From the NCBI GenBank assembly GCA_905339215.1, contig CAJPFN010000021.1, positions 1 to 64,000 on the forward strand: a stretch of DNA of 64,000 nt. Reading direction: 5' to 3'. Of this stretch, positions 1 through 8,092 are shown one piece after another. Position 1 is the first letter of the stretch, and every line of letters begins with the position of its first letter. The notes below the pieces were generated by a model, which did not search any database, was not told the origin of the DNA, and saw only the letters and a program-made list of their open reading frames with translations. Made by a program: the position numbers and the translations under genes. The stretch comes from Rhizobiaceae bacterium (GTDB lineage Bacteria; Pseudomonadota; Alphaproteobacteria; Rhizobiales; Rhizobiaceae).

Positions 1-185
1 TTCATAACGGCCCTCGTGCCGGCCCGCGTGAGGCCGGTCTCCGATCTGCGCTGCTACCTAGCGACTGGAGGAGACAATTGCAAGCCGGTCGGCGCGCAAA
101 ATGCGCAGGCCCGGCGAGGCCGGCCGGGGCGCGGCGCGGCCTCAAGGATCGCGCAGGGTCACAAGGGACGCCAGGCCGCGAAGCG

Positions 186-201
186 GTGCCCAGCTGGGCA
201 C
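186..201. repeat. 16-bp perfect palindrome downstream of the histidine kinase
   Basis: The sequence GTGCCCAGCTGGGCAC is a perfect palindrome lying about 50 bp beyond the stop codon of the minus-strand histidine kinase gene. It could fold into a short hairpin and help end that transcript, but there is no T-run, so a Rho-independent terminator is not proven. The rest of positions 1-249 holds no gene I can support. A minus-strand ATG at 3-5, preceded by GAGGG, may open a gene that leaves the window. Confidence 0.35.
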
Positions 202-249
202 TGCCGGAGGCGCGGGCCACCGGGCAGAACGCAATCCGCCCGCCGCGCG

Positions 250-1806
250 TCAGGCCGGCCGGCGCAGGACCGAGCGCGCCACGTCCAGGCGCACCGGCTG
301 GTCGGGGATCGTCATGGCGAAGACGGTGCGGCCACCGACGCTCTCGACCAGCTCGAGCGTGCCACCATGGGCGCGTACGAGCTCGCTGGCGATCGCCAGA
401 CCGAGGCCCGTGCCGCCGCTGCGCGCCGAGCCGCGAAACGCCGCGAACAGGTTTTCGCGCGCCTTCTGCGGCAGTCCGGGTCCGGTGTCGGCGACCAGGA
501 TCCGGCTGATGCTCCCCGTCCGCTCGGCCGAGATCGTCAGGCGCCGGACCACGGCGCTCTCGCGGTCGCCGGCCATCGCCTCCACGGCGTTGCGCGAGAG
601 ATTGGACAGCACGCGATAGAGCTGCTCGGAATCGGCGTCGACCTCGAAGGCGGCATCGACGTCGTTGACGAAATCGACGCCGGTGCCGTCGATGCCGAGC
701 AGGCCGTGCACCTCGTCGACCAGTTGCCGCAACCGGACGCGACGGCGCTGCGGCGGCGGCTCCTGGGTACGGCCGTAGGCGAGCACGCCCTCCGAATAGG
801 AAACCGCGCGGTCGATGGCGCGGACGAGCTTCGGCGCGACCGCCTGGACGGCCGGGTCCTTCACCGTGACGATGCGATCCGACAGGAGCTGCGCCGAGGC
901 GAGGATGTTGCGCATGTCGTGGTTGATCTTGGAGACGGCGAGCCCGAGGTCGGCCAGGTGCTTCTGTTCGGACAGAGTCTTCTGCAACTGCGTCTGCAGG
1001 CTCGCCAGTTCGTTTTCCGCCACGCCGAGTTCGTCGCGGCGGCCGCTCGGCCGGATGACGCGCGTCGGATCGTCCGGGGCGCGGGCGAAACGGAGCATCG
1101 ACCGGCGCAGCCCGCGGATCGGTCCGATCATCAGCCGGTTGATCGCGACGAACACCAGGGCTGCGGTCGACAGCGAGATCAACAGGGAAAGCAGCGCGAT
1201 GTTGCGCGCGTAGACCAGCATGGCAGAACGCAGGCCGGCATCGGTCATGACCAGTTCGAACTGCTTGTCGCTGGCGCCGACCCTGCCGTAGACGCGCAGG
1301 AGGCGCTGGCCTCCCCACAGTAGGGTGCCGGCGGCGCCAGACAGCGCGTCGGTCCATCCGACTTCGGAGACGGCGATATGCTCGTCCACCTCTGGCGGCA
1401 CCTCGGTCACCACGAGGAGCCGCGAGGTGCCGCCGTCGCGGACGGCGATCGCCTGGACGCCGATCGCTTCGAGCACGTCGTCCTGGACGGCGCGCGGCAG
1501 GGGTTCGGGGCCGCCCTGGATGAGGACGGCGCCGACCGCGGCGACCGTGCCGAGCTTCTCTTCCAGCCAGCGCACCCGGTAGGCCGCCACGGAGGGAATG
1601 AAGATCAGCACCTCGGCAACCAGGACGAAGAGCACGGTGAGGAGCAGAAGCTTGGTCGACAGGCGCCTGACGAACGGCACGCGGCGCGAGCTTTCCAGCC
1701 GTTCGGCACGCATCTGCGTCTCGTGTCCCAATTCCGTCGCCTCCGCACCGGTCCGTCTGCCGCACGGCACGGTCCCGACCGACAACGCCGCCGTAGCGGA
1801 CGTCAT
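250..1806 (-). CDS. Two-component sensor histidine kinase, membrane-bound
   Basis: A 518-residue inner-membrane sensor kinase. Two hydrophobic segments, around residues 51-75 and 203-225, bracket a periplasmic domain of about 125 residues. A HAMP-like linker follows at about 225-280. The phospho-acceptor box reads SKINHDMRN with His296. An N-box (LSNLSRNAVEAM), a G1 box (DTGPGLP) and a G2 box (GGTGLGLAI) complete a HATPase_c domain. No response-regulator gene lies in the window, so the partner is unknown and may be beyond the left edge. The start is uncertain: Met1 has only weak GAGG upstream, and Met32 (at 1713) is a plausible alternative that keeps both membrane segments. The ligand cannot be inferred. 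Confidence 0.9.
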   Translation of the reverse strand: MTSATAALSVGTVPCGRRTGAEATELGHETQMRAERLESSRRVPFVRRLSTKLLLLTVLFVLVAEVLIFIPSVAAYRVRWLEEKLGTVAAVGAVLIQGGPEPLPRAVQDDVLEAIGVQAIAVRDGGTSRLLVVTEVPPEVDEHIAVSEVGWTDALSGAAGTLLWGGQRLLRVYGRVGASDKQFELVMTDAGLRSAMLVYARNIALLSLLISLSTAALVFVAINRLMIGPIRGLRRSMLRFARAPDDPTRVIRPSGRRDELGVAENELASLQTQLQKTLSEQKHLADLGLAVSKINHDMRNILASAQLLSDRIVTVKDPAVQAVAPKLVRAIDRAVSYSEGVLAYGRTQEPPPQRRRVRLRQLVDEVHGLLGIDGTGVDFVNDVDAAFEVDADSEQLYRVLSNLSRNAVEAMAGDRESAVVRRLTISAERTGSISRILVADTGPGLPQKARENLFAAFRGSARSGGTGLGLAIASELVRAHGGTLELVESVGGRTVFAMTIPDQPVRLDVARSVLRRPA

Positions 1807-1837
1807 TCCGCGTCGCCTCTGACGCGCACAGGCGCAA

Positions 1838-2053
1838 GATATGTCAGCGCCGGCGCTTTGCCAATTTCACCCTGAGCGAAGAACGCAGCCTCCCGCCGCG
1901 CGGCGTCGGCGCCAATGGCGCCGCCCCCTGCCGGATTCGTCTCAGCGATTGCGTATCCGTGCCCTTGATGGCGTGGCGGCAAGGGAGCGCCAAGGGACGC
2001 CGCATGACAGGACATCCGCCGAAGGGTCCTGACGCCGGGTCGAGCCGGGGGAA
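1838..2053. other. Intergenic region between histidine kinase and rpmH promoter
   Basis: The divergent gap between the histidine kinase start and rpmH is 395 bp (1807-2201). Short open frames here on both strands lack ribosome-binding sites and resemble no known family. Apart from the rpmH promoter at 2054-2082 I see no repeat, operator or RNA structure worth calling. Confidence 0.4.
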
Positions 2054-2082
2054 TTGACTCAGGAAAGCCGTGTTTCTATAAG
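2054..2082 (+). promoter_or_regulatory. Sigma-70-type promoter of the rpmH operon
   Basis: TTGACT at 2054-2059 is followed after 17 bp by TATAAG at 2077-2082 (or CTATAA with a 16-bp spacer). This is the best housekeeping-type promoter match in the gap and stands about 120 bp before the rpmH start, leaving an untranslated leader of roughly 110 nt. The match is seen directly; activity is inferred. Confidence 0.6.
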
Positions 2083-2201
2083 CCCGCCACGCTCGGGCCT
2101 CCGGTCCGGCGCAGTTTCGATTGCGCATTGACCGGGCCGGCGACGCTCCTGCTCATGTTGAGACAGATCCAAGAAGGGCCGCACGCCGCGGTATCAAACA
2201 A

Positions 2202-2336
2202 ATGAAGCGCACCTATCAACCGTCCAAACTCGTCCGCAAGCGCCGGCATGGCTTCCGCGCGCGCATGGCCACCAAGGGTGGTCGCGGAGTCGTCGCGGCC
2301 CGCCGCAATCGCGGTCGCAAGCGCCTTTCCGCCTGA
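2202..2336 (+). CDS. rpmH: 50S ribosomal protein L34
   Basis: A 44-residue basic protein starting [18 protein letters not shown] and ending GRKRLSA, which is the full and typical L34 sequence. It is a structural protein of the large ribosomal subunit. The start is fixed by the invariant MKRTYQPS N-terminus; an upstream in-frame extension to 2121 is not part of the gene. It heads the conserved rpmH-rnpA-yidC operon, and rnpA begins 16 bp beyond its stop codon. Confidence 0.98.
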   Translation: MKRTYQPSKLVRKRRHGFRARMATKGGRGVVAARRNRGRKRLSA

Positions 2337-2352
2337 GCCGGGGGCTCTAGCC

Positions 2353-2694
2353 TTGCCGGCGGCCGGCAAGTCCCCCGAGCGGCTGCGAAAGCGCGCAGAA
2401 TTCCTGGCGGTCCGGCGGGGCGACAAGCGCCGCGGGCGGCTGTTCCTGCTGGAGGTCCTCGATCGCGGCGACGAAGGCGCGCCGCGCGTCGGCTTCACGG
2501 TCACGCGCAAGGTCGGCAACGCCGTCGAGCGCAACCGGATCCGCCGCAGGCTGAAGGAAGCGGTCCGCCTCGATGCCGCGGGTGACATGGCGGCAGGCAA
2601 GGACTATGTGATCGTCGGGCGCAGCGAGATCCTGTCGGTGCCCTTCGACGACTTGAAGGCCGAATTGTCACGGCGCATCCGCGGGAAGCGGTGA
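2353..2694 (+). CDS. rnpA: Ribonuclease P protein component
   Basis: The protein subunit of RNase P, which matures tRNA 5' ends together with the rnpB RNA. The frame contains the family hallmarks: RLRKRAEFL near the N-terminus, [24 protein letters not shown] (the RNA-binding RNR motif) in the middle, and KDYVIVGR toward the C-terminus. I place the start at a TTG just after rpmH, giving 113 residues, normal for the family. The longer upstream frame would overlap rpmH and has no family-like sequence. No rnpB RNA is present in the window. Confidence 0.92.
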   Translation: MPAAGKSPERLRKRAEFLAVRRGDKRRGRLFLLEVLDRGDEGAPRVGFTVTRKVGNAVERNRIRRRLKEAVRLDAAGDMAAGKDYVIVGRSEILSVPFDDLKAELSRRIRGKR

Positions 2695-2710
2695 GATCCA
2701 GGGTCCATCG

Positions 2711-4540
2711 ATGGAAAACAACCGCAATTTCTTCATCACCATCGCGCTTTCGGTGCTGATCCTGACGCTCTGGCAGGTGTTCTACATGAACCCGCGGATC
2801 GAGGAGCAGCGCGAGGCGGCGCGGATCGAGGCCGAGCGCGTCGAGCAGGAGAAGAAGACCGATCCCGCCGCGCCGGGCGTGGCCGGCGCCGACATCCCTC
2901 CGCAGGGCGCGGTGCCGGGAGGAACGCCCGGAAGCGTTCCCGGGGCGGACGGCGCCGCAGCAGCGGGCGGCCGCGACGCAGCGCTGGCGGCGAATGCCCG
3001 CGTCAAGATCGACACGCCGAGCATATCCGGATCGATCAACCTGACGGGCGCGCGCATCGACGACGTACGGCTGAAGGACTATCGCCTGACCATCGACAAG
3101 ACCTCGCCGATCATCGAACTGCTCAATCCGGCTGCGTTGCCCAACGGGCAGTACGCCGAGGTCGGCTATGTCGGCACGGGGGAGACCGGCGCTCTTCCGG
3201 GCCCCGATACCGTCTGGACCGTCGAGGGCGAGCCGGTCCTGACGCCGGCGACCCCGGTCACGCTCACCCACGTCAACGACAAGGGCCTGACATTCCGTCG
3301 CACCATCGCGGTCGACGCGGAATACATGTTCACCGTCTCCGACACGATCGAGAACGCCGGCGGCGCGCCCGTCGCGCTGTCGAACTACGGCCGCGTCACG
3401 CGCTTCGACAAGCCGACCACCGCATCGATCTACGTGCTGCACGAGGGCCTGATCGGCGTCACCGGCGAGGAAGGCCTCCAGGAGATCAGCTATTCGACCA
3501 TCGAGGACGACAAGCAGGTCGTTCCCGGCAAGTCGACCGACGGCTGGCTGGGCATCACCGACAAGTACTGGGCCGCGGCCCTGGTGCCGTCGGGCAGCCA
3601 ACCGTTCCAGCCGCGCTTCGCCTATTTTGCCGACAACCGGCCGCGCTACCAGGTCGACTTCATCACCGACGCGATCAGCATTCCCGCCGGCCAGTCGGCG
3701 ACGGTCGAGACGCTGATCTTCGCCGGCGCCAAGGAAGTGGCGCAGATCAACGCCTACGAGAAGGACCGCGGCATCCGCCAGTTCGAGCTGCTCATCGACT
3801 GGGGCTGGTTCTACTTCATCACCAAGCCGATGTTCTGGCTGATCGACACGCTCTACAAGATGCTCGGCAATTTCGGCCTGTCGATCCTCGCCACCACCGT
3901 CATCGTCAAGGCCATCTTCTTCCCGCTCGCCAACAAGTCGTACAAGTCGATGGCGAACATGAAGAAGGTGCAGCCGGCCATGCTCGAGATCCGCGAGAAG
4001 TATGCGGACGACAAGATGAAGCAGCAGCAGGCGATGATGGAGCTGTACAAGAAGGAGAAGATCAATCCGGTGGCCGGCTGCTGGCCGATCCTGATCCAGA
4101 TCCCGGTGTTCTTCGCCCTCTACAAGGTGCTCTACATCACCATCGAGATGCGGCACGCGCCGTTCTTCGGCTGGATCCAGGATCTCGCCGCGCCGGACCC
4201 GACCTCGATCTTCAACCTGTTCGGGCTCTTGCCCTACGTCGTGCCGGAGTTCCTCCACATCGGCGTGTGGCCGCTGGTCATGGGCGTCACCATGTTCCTG
4301 CAGATGCGCATGAACCCGACGCCGCCCGATCCGACCCAGGCAATGATCTTCAACTGGATGCCGATCGTGTTCACCTTCATGCTGGCCAGCTTCCCGGCCG
4401 GCCTGGTGATCTACTGGGCGTGGAACAACTTCCTCTCCATCGTCCAGCAGGGCGTCATCATGAAGCGCCAGGGCGCCAAGATCGAGCTGTGGGACAATCT
4501 CGGCGGCCTGATCAAGAAGAAGCCGAAACCGGCCGAGTAG
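2711..4540 (+). CDS. yidC: Membrane protein insertase YidC
   Basis: A 609-residue YidC/Oxa1-type insertase that places proteins in the inner membrane alone or with SecYEG. It begins MENNRNFF with an N-terminal membrane anchor, then a Pro/Ala/Gly-rich linker of about 60 residues and the large periplasmic beta domain (roughly 95-350), followed by the conserved five-helix core from about 360. Family landmarks are KPMFWLIDTLY, the cytoplasmic Lys-rich hairpin (KYADDKMKQQQAMMELYKKEK) and WPILIQIPVFFALYKVLY. The C-terminus is basic (GLIKKKPKPAE). It is co-transcribed with rnpA (16-bp gap). Confidence 0.97.
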   Translation: MENNRNFFITIALSVLILTLWQVFYMNPRIEEQREAARIEAERVEQEKKTDPAAPGVAGADIPPQGAVPGGTPGSVPGADGAAAAGGRDAALAANARVKIDTPSISGSINLTGARIDDVRLKDYRLTIDKTSPIIELLNPAALPNGQYAEVGYVGTGETGALPGPDTVWTVEGEPVLTPATPVTLTHVNDKGLTFRRTIAVDAEYMFTVSDTIENAGGAPVALSNYGRVTRFDKPTTASIYVLHEGLIGVTGEEGLQEISYSTIEDDKQVVPGKSTDGWLGITDKYWAAALVPSGSQPFQPRFAYFADNRPRYQVDFITDAISIPAGQSATVETLIFAGAKEVAQINAYEKDRGIRQFELLIDWGWFYFITKPMFWLIDTLYKMLGNFGLSILATTVIVKAIFFPLANKSYKSMANMKKVQPAMLEIREKYADDKMKQQQAMMELYKKEKINPVAGCWPILIQIPVFFALYKVLYITIEMRHAPFFGWIQDLAAPDPTSIFNLFGLLPYVVPEFLHIGVWPLVMGVTMFLQMRMNPTPPDPTQAMIFNWMPIVFTFMLASFPAGLVIYWAWNNFLSIVQQGVIMKRQGAKIELWDNLGGLIKKKPKPAE

Positions 4541-4561
4541 CCGGCTCGGACTCCTTTCGCA

Positions 4562-4583
4562 GCCGGGCGCGGACGCGCCCGGC
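4562..4583. repeat. GC-rich hairpin after yidC
   Basis: GCCGGGCGCG and CGCGCCCGGC form a perfect 10-bp stem around GA, 21 bp after the yidC stop. There is no U-tract, so it may be an attenuator, an mRNA-end stabiliser or simply a GC-rich palindrome rather than a full terminator. The downstream acetyltransferase and engB genes could still be reached by read-through. Confidence 0.4.
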
Positions 4584-4615
4584 GTGACCTCTACGGCAAG
4601 GCAGCGAGGCGACGG

Positions 4616-5257
4616 ATGAGCGGACCCAATCCCGACATCAAGCATCCGATGCCGATGCATCCGCGCGTCGGCTTCCTGAAGCCCCTGCTCGAGGGACGGC
4701 CGAACATCGAGGTCGGCGAGTATACCTACTACGACGATCCGGACGGGCCGGAGCACTTCGCCGAGCGCTGCGTGCTCTACCACTACGACTTCGTCGGCGA
4801 CCGGCTCGTCATCGGGCGCTTCTGCGCGCTGGCGCAGGGTGTCGTCTTCGTCATGAACGGCGCCAACCATGCCATGTCGGGCTTCTCGACCTTCCCCTTC
4901 AACATTTTCGGCCACGGCTGGGAACAGGGCTTCGACGTGAAGACCTGGGAGGCCGAGAACCGCGGCGACACGACCGTCGGGCACGACGTCTGGATCGGCA
5001 TGGAAGCGATGGTCATGCCGGGCGTCACCGTCGGCCACGGCGCCATCGTTGCCGCGCGTTCGGTCGTCACCCACGACGTGCCGGCCTACGCCATCGTCGG
5101 CGGCAACCCGGCGCGGACGATGCGCATGCGCTTCGACGAGCACACCGTCGAGCGCCTGCTCGCCGTATCCTGGTGGGACTGGCCGCTGGACAGGATCAGC
5201 CGCAACCTCGACGCCATCCGCGGCGCCGACATCGCCCGGCTCGAGGCGGCAGCGTGA
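4616..5257 (+). CDS. Xenobiotic-acetyltransferase-type (CatB/Vat-like) hexapeptide acetyltransferase
   Basis: A 213-residue left-handed beta-helix acetyltransferase. The N-terminus [13 protein letters not shown], the YTYYDDP segment, [15 protein letters not shown] with the conserved catalytic His, the hexapeptide repeats around [20 protein letters not shown], and the [15 protein letters not shown]-terminal segment are those of the CatB/Vat family. Members use acetyl-CoA to acetylate chloramphenicol, streptogramin A or unknown hydroxylated substrates. The chromosomal position inside the rpmH-engB cluster and normal composition suggest a resident gene, so antibiotic resistance should not be assumed. 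Its stop codon overlaps the GTG start of engB (GTGA), which implies translational coupling. Confidence 0.88.
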   Translation: MSGPNPDIKHPMPMHPRVGFLKPLLEGRPNIEVGEYTYYDDPDGPEHFAERCVLYHYDFVGDRLVIGRFCALAQGVVFVMNGANHAMSGFSTFPFNIFGHGWEQGFDVKTWEAENRGDTTVGHDVWIGMEAMVMPGVTVGHGAIVAARSVVTHDVPAYAIVGGNPARTMRMRFDEHTVERLLAVSWWDWPLDRISRNLDAIRGADIARLEAAA

Positions 5258-5913
5258 GCGGCGTGGCGCCGGAAGGCCTCGACCCCGGCCTCTTCGCGCG
5301 GCCCTGGGTGTTCATCCGTGGCGTCCCGGCAATGTCGTTCCTGCCGCCGGAAGGCCCGCCGGAGATCGCCTTCGCCGGCCGCTCCAACGTCGGCAAGTCG
5401 TCGCTGATCAACGCGCTGACCGGCCAGAAGGGCCTGGCGCGCACCTCGAACACGCCTGGCCGCACGCAGGAACTGAACTACTTCGTCCCCGACGGCTATT
5501 CGGGGGAAGGGGCCGACCTACCGCCGCTGGCCCTGGTCGACATGCCCGGCTATGGTTACGCACAGGCGCCGAAGGAGCAGGTCGACAAGTGGACCCGGCT
5601 GGTCTTCGACTACCTGCGCGGCCGCGCCACGCTGAAGCGCGTCTACGTACTCATCGACGCCCGCCACGGCACCAAGAAGAACGACGAGGAGGTGCTGTCG
5701 CTACTCGACAAGGCGGCGGTGTCCTACCAGATCGTCCTGACCAAGGCCGACAAGATCAAGCCGGCCGGCGTGCCGAAGCTCGTCGCCGAGACGCTGGAGC
5801 GAATCCGCAAGCGCGCGGCCGCCTTCCCCGCCGTGATCACGACCTCCTCGGAGAAGGCCGAAGGGCTCGACGAACTGCGCGCCGCGATCCTCTTGATCGC
5901 CGCCGGCGGCTGA
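5254..5913 (+). CDS. engB: Ribosome biogenesis GTP-binding protein EngB/YsxC/YihA
   Basis: A small GTPase of 219 residues needed for large-subunit assembly. The G1 loop is [11 protein letters not shown], preceded by the EngB-typical [11 protein letters not shown]2/switch I is [16 protein letters not shown]3 is [11 protein letters not shown]4 is LTKADK, and a G5-like [13 protein letters not shown] ends the domain. I take GTG at 5254 as start because it overlaps the preceding stop and sits right before the family-like N-terminus; an ATG 81 bp upstream lies inside the acetyltransferase gene. It ends opposite the convergent fasciclin gene, with a shared hairpin between them. Confidence 0.96.
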   Translation: MSGVAPEGLDPGLFARPWVFIRGVPAMSFLPPEGPPEIAFAGRSNVGKSSLINALTGQKGLARTSNTPGRTQELNYFVPDGYSGEGADLPPLALVDMPGYGYAQAPKEQVDKWTRLVFDYLRGRATLKRVYVLIDARHGTKKNDEEVLSLLDKAAVSYQIVLTKADKIKPAGVPKLVAETLERIRKRAAAFPAVITTSSEKAEGLDELRAAILLIAAGG

Positions 5914-5938
5914 CGCGGCATACCCTATAGACGACGAA

Positions 5939-5964
5939 GCCGGCCGCGCTCGCGCGCGGCCGGC
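5939..5964. terminator. Hairpin between convergent engB and fasciclin genes
   Basis: GCCGGCCGCG and CGCGGCCGGC make a perfect 10-bp stem with a 6-nt loop, 25 bp after engB and 44 bp before the stop of the opposite-strand fasciclin gene. Its location suits a bidirectional transcription end. It lacks a U-run, so the call rests on stem strength and position. Confidence 0.5.
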
Positions 5965-6007
5965 CACTCGCCATGGAAGGGAACCGCCCTGACGGGCGGA
6001 TGGCGAA

Positions 6008-6565
6008 CTACATCTTCGGCAGCAGGACCTTGTCGACGACGTGGATGACGCCGTTCGACTGGTCGACGTCGGCAATGGTCACGGTCGCGACGGTGCCGTT
6101 CTCGTCGGTGACGGTCACCTTGCCGTCGGCCGCCTTCAGCGTCAGCTCGCAGCCGCCGACCGTCTTGACCTTGTGCTCGCCGCCGCCGTCCATGACCATC
6201 TTGGTCACGTCGGCCGCCATCGCCTTGGCACCGATGACGTGGCAGGTCAGCACCTTGGTCAACTGGTCCTTGCTCTCCGGCTTGAGCAGCGTGTCGACCG
6301 TTCCGGCCGGAAGCGCCTCGAACGCGGCGTTGACCGGCGCGAACACGGTGAACGGGCCGGGACCCTGAAGGGTCTCGACGAGGCCGGCGGCCTGGACCGC
6401 GGCGACGAGCGTCGTGTGGTCCTTCGAGTTGACCGCGTTCTCGACGATGTTCTTGTCGGCATACATGGCCGCGCCGCCGACCATCGGGTTGTCGGCATGG
6501 GCGACGGAAGCGAGCATGACGAGTGCCGCGACGCCGCCGAACAGCGGCGCAGTGAAAGTGCGCAT
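6008..6565 (-). CDS. Secreted fasciclin (FAS1) domain protein
   Basis: A 185-residue exported protein: signal peptide MRTFTAPLFGGVAALVML...AHA (about residues 1-24) and one FAS1/beta-Ig-h3 domain. Domain landmarks are the H1-like TLVAAVQAAGLVETLQGPG, FTVFAPVNAAFEALP, and the closing VDQSNGVIHVVDKVLLP. FAS1 domains act in adhesion or surface interactions; the exact ligand is unknown. The start at 6565 has a good GGGAGA site 7 bp upstream, and the longer frame to 6655 is rejected because it puts 30 polar residues before the signal peptide. It lies downstream of the ECF sigma/anti-sigma pair on the same strand and is a likely regulon member. Confidence 0.93.
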   Translation of the reverse strand: MRTFTAPLFGGVAALVMLASVAHADNPMVGGAAMYADKNIVENAVNSKDHTTLVAAVQAAGLVETLQGPGPFTVFAPVNAAFEALPAGTVDTLLKPESKDQLTKVLTCHVIGAKAMAADVTKMVMDGGGEHKVKTVGGCELTLKAADGKVTVTDENGTVATVTIADVDQSNGVIHVVDKVLLPKM

Positions 6566-6694
6566 CTTTGGTTCTCCCTTGGTTGATTGCCCTTCATCGG
6601 GGGACGCTGGGAGATACGGGCGGGCCTCGGCGAGAGTTTCGCCGCCGGTCTTCACGTTCCGGTCACGGATGCTTGATCGGGATCGGCGCGACGG

Positions 6695-7411
6695 TCAGAC
6701 GTTATGGAGATCGCCCGAGGCGACGACCGGTCCGGTCGGCTGGCCGGTCGGCGAGCCGCCCGGCGGCTCGAGGCTGATGGCAAAGATGGCGCCCGCGGCG
6801 ATGCGGTCGCGAAGCGCCTGGGCCACGGCGAGATGGACGGACTGGCCGACGGGAATCACGCCGACGGATATGGGGTCCTTGCCCTCCTCGATCACCCACA
6901 GCTCGAAGTCGCGGCCCTCGGGCCTCGCGCCGGTCACGTGCGACAGGCCGATGTCCTGGGTCCGTGCGTCGTAGACGACGAAGTAGTGGACATCCGACTG
7001 CTGCGGCGCCAGCGAGGCGACATAGCGCTGTGCGCTCTGGTCGGACGGCGGCGCGACGAAGTAAGCCACCGCGATGGCAACGGCGATCGCGGCCGCCGCC
7101 GCGGCGAGGCCGCGCCAGAAGGCGAGGCTCGACCAGAGCGAGGCGCGCGCGGCCGACGGCGCCGGCGTCGCGAACAGGCGGCGGTCGATCGCCGCCTTGA
7201 CCGCGGCCGGTACGGCGACCTCGGGATAGGCCGACCCGAGCGGCGACAGGCGGACCTCCCAACCGTCGACAAGGCGCGCGAAGGTGGGATCGCGCTCGAT
7301 GCGCGCCGCGACCTCCCGGCGTTCGTCCGCCGGAAGCACGCCGACCACATACTCGGCGGCGAGGATGTCGTCGCCGCCCGTGTCGGGGCTGATGTCGTCG
7401 GCCGGGCTCAT
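6695..7411 (-). CDS. RskA-like anti-sigma factor (single-pass membrane)
   Basis: A 238-residue anti-sigma factor. The cytoplasmic N-terminus carries the AAEYVVGVLPADERREV segment typical of RskA-type anti-sigma domains, with no zinc-binding HxxxCxxC motif. One membrane helix lies at about residues 113-135 (FWRGLAAAAAAIAVAI...). The C-terminal extracytoplasmic domain, with HYFVVYDARTQDIGL, FELWVIEEGKDPISVG and FAISLEPPGGSPTG, matches the RskA C-terminal fold, where a glycine-rich PPGGSPTG end is characteristic. The ATG at 7411 overlaps the stop of the sigma gene (ATGA), so the two are translationally coupled. It should hold the ECF sigma inactive until an unknown signal. Confidence 0.92.
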   Translation of the reverse strand: MSPADDISPDTGGDDILAAEYVVGVLPADERREVAARIERDPTFARLVDGWEVRLSPLGSAYPEVAVPAAVKAAIDRRLFATPAPSAARASLWSSLAFWRGLAAAAAAIAVAIAVAYFVAPPSDQSAQRYVASLAPQQSDVHYFVVYDARTQDIGLSHVTGARPEGRDFELWVIEEGKDPISVGVIPVGQSVHLAVAQALRDRIAAGAIFAISLEPPGGSPTGQPTGPVVASGDLHNV

Positions 7412-7947
7412 CGCTCCAGGCATTCCCTCAGTTTCATCAGGCTGCGGCGCAGCCACGTCCTCATCGTGTTCAACGGCACGCCGTGTCGCTCGGCGAGTTC
7501 GGCGTAGCTCTCACCCTTGAGATAGGCGCCACGGACGGCCGCCGCCCGGTCCTTGTCCAGTTCGTCCAGGCAGAGATGGATGCGCTCGCTTTCGCCGCTC
7601 GCCATCGCCGCCGCCTCCGGCCCCGGCGTCGGGTCCGCGACGTCCAGCGCAGCGTCCAGATCGACCGACGGCTGGCGCCGGGCCCTGATGCGGTCGATCG
7701 CATGATTGCGCGCGATCGCCGCCAGCCAGGAGATCGGGCTGAGGTCGGAAACCGCGAAGCGGTCGGCCTTCGTCCAGATCTTGACGAAGATCTCCTGCAG
7801 CGCTTCCTCGGCCTCGGCCCTGTCACCCAAGATACGCAGGCAGACGCCGAACAGTTTCGCGCTCGTCTGCCGGTAGAGCAGATCGAACGCGCCGCGGTCC
7901 CCCATCGAGGTCCGAACGATCAGCTTGGTAATGTCCTGAGCGGTCAT
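7408..7947 (-). CDS. ECF-type RNA polymerase sigma factor (SigK-like)
   Basis: A 179-residue ECF sigma factor. Sigma region 2 covers about residues 18-90 (AFDLLYRQTSAKLFGVCLRI; EAEEALQEIFVKIW; PISWLAAIARNHAIDRIR) and region 4 about residues 120-175 (YAELAERHGVPLNTMRTWLRRSLMKLRECL). The acidic linker between them is normal. It precedes and overlaps the RskA-like gene, and a fasciclin gene follows. This arrangement parallels mycobacterial SigK-RskA with the fasciclin proteins MPT70/MPT83. Autoregulation from the 145-bp upstream gap is expected of the family, but I could not identify its promoter with confidence. Confidence 0.94.
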   Translation of the reverse strand: MTAQDITKLIVRTSMGDRGAFDLLYRQTSAKLFGVCLRILGDRAEAEEALQEIFVKIWTKADRFAVSDLSPISWLAAIARNHAIDRIRARRQPSVDLDAALDVADPTPGPEAAAMASGESERIHLCLDELDKDRAAAVRGAYLKGESYAELAERHGVPLNTMRTWLRRSLMKLRECLER

Positions 7948-8048
7948 CGGCGCCAGATTACGGCGCGATGGCCAATTTGCAACAGACCGGGCGGGGGAAA
8001 TCCCCGATGCCTTTGAGTTTTGCCCATAACCGCACGTTAAGCGGGGCG

Positions 8049-8074
8049 CGTTATGATCGTTTCAAAACATAACG
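8049..8074. promoter_or_regulatory. Inverted repeat before the TadG-like gene
   Basis: CGTTATG at 8049-8055 and CATAACG at 8068-8074 form an inverted repeat with a 12-bp spacer. A second overlapping pair, GATCGTT at 8055-8061 and AACGATC at 8071-8077, shares the same right-hand segment. They end 16-19 bp before the start codon at 8093, so the site would overlap the leader or promoter and could be an operator or a 5' hairpin. The binding protein is unknown. Confidence 0.4.
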
Positions 8075-8092
8075 ATCACAGGGAATCGCGCA

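Noticed and set aside
1-5. Minus-strand ATG at 3-5 preceded by GAGGG, possible gene start leaving the window
   Set aside because: Only five bases are visible, so nothing about the product can be supported.
2-1837. 611-residue open frame antisense to the histidine kinase, and similar very long minus-strand frames at 2501-5143, 43578-46472 and 54453-56015
   Set aside because: They are antisense or alternate-frame shadows of clear genes (histidine kinase, rnpA-yidC-acetyltransferase, RND permease, pyruvate carboxylase). Their composition is low-complexity Arg/Ala-rich or His/Asp-rich, with no domain.
4616-5257. Calling the CatB/Vat-like gene a chloramphenicol or streptogramin resistance determinant
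   Set aside because: Family membership alone does not show antibiotic substrates, and the gene is embedded in a core chromosomal operon.
6566-6694. GGAAC upstream of the fasciclin gene as an ECF promoter
   Set aside because: No CGTT-type or other clear -10 element occurs at 16-17 bp, so the sigma target site could not be defined.
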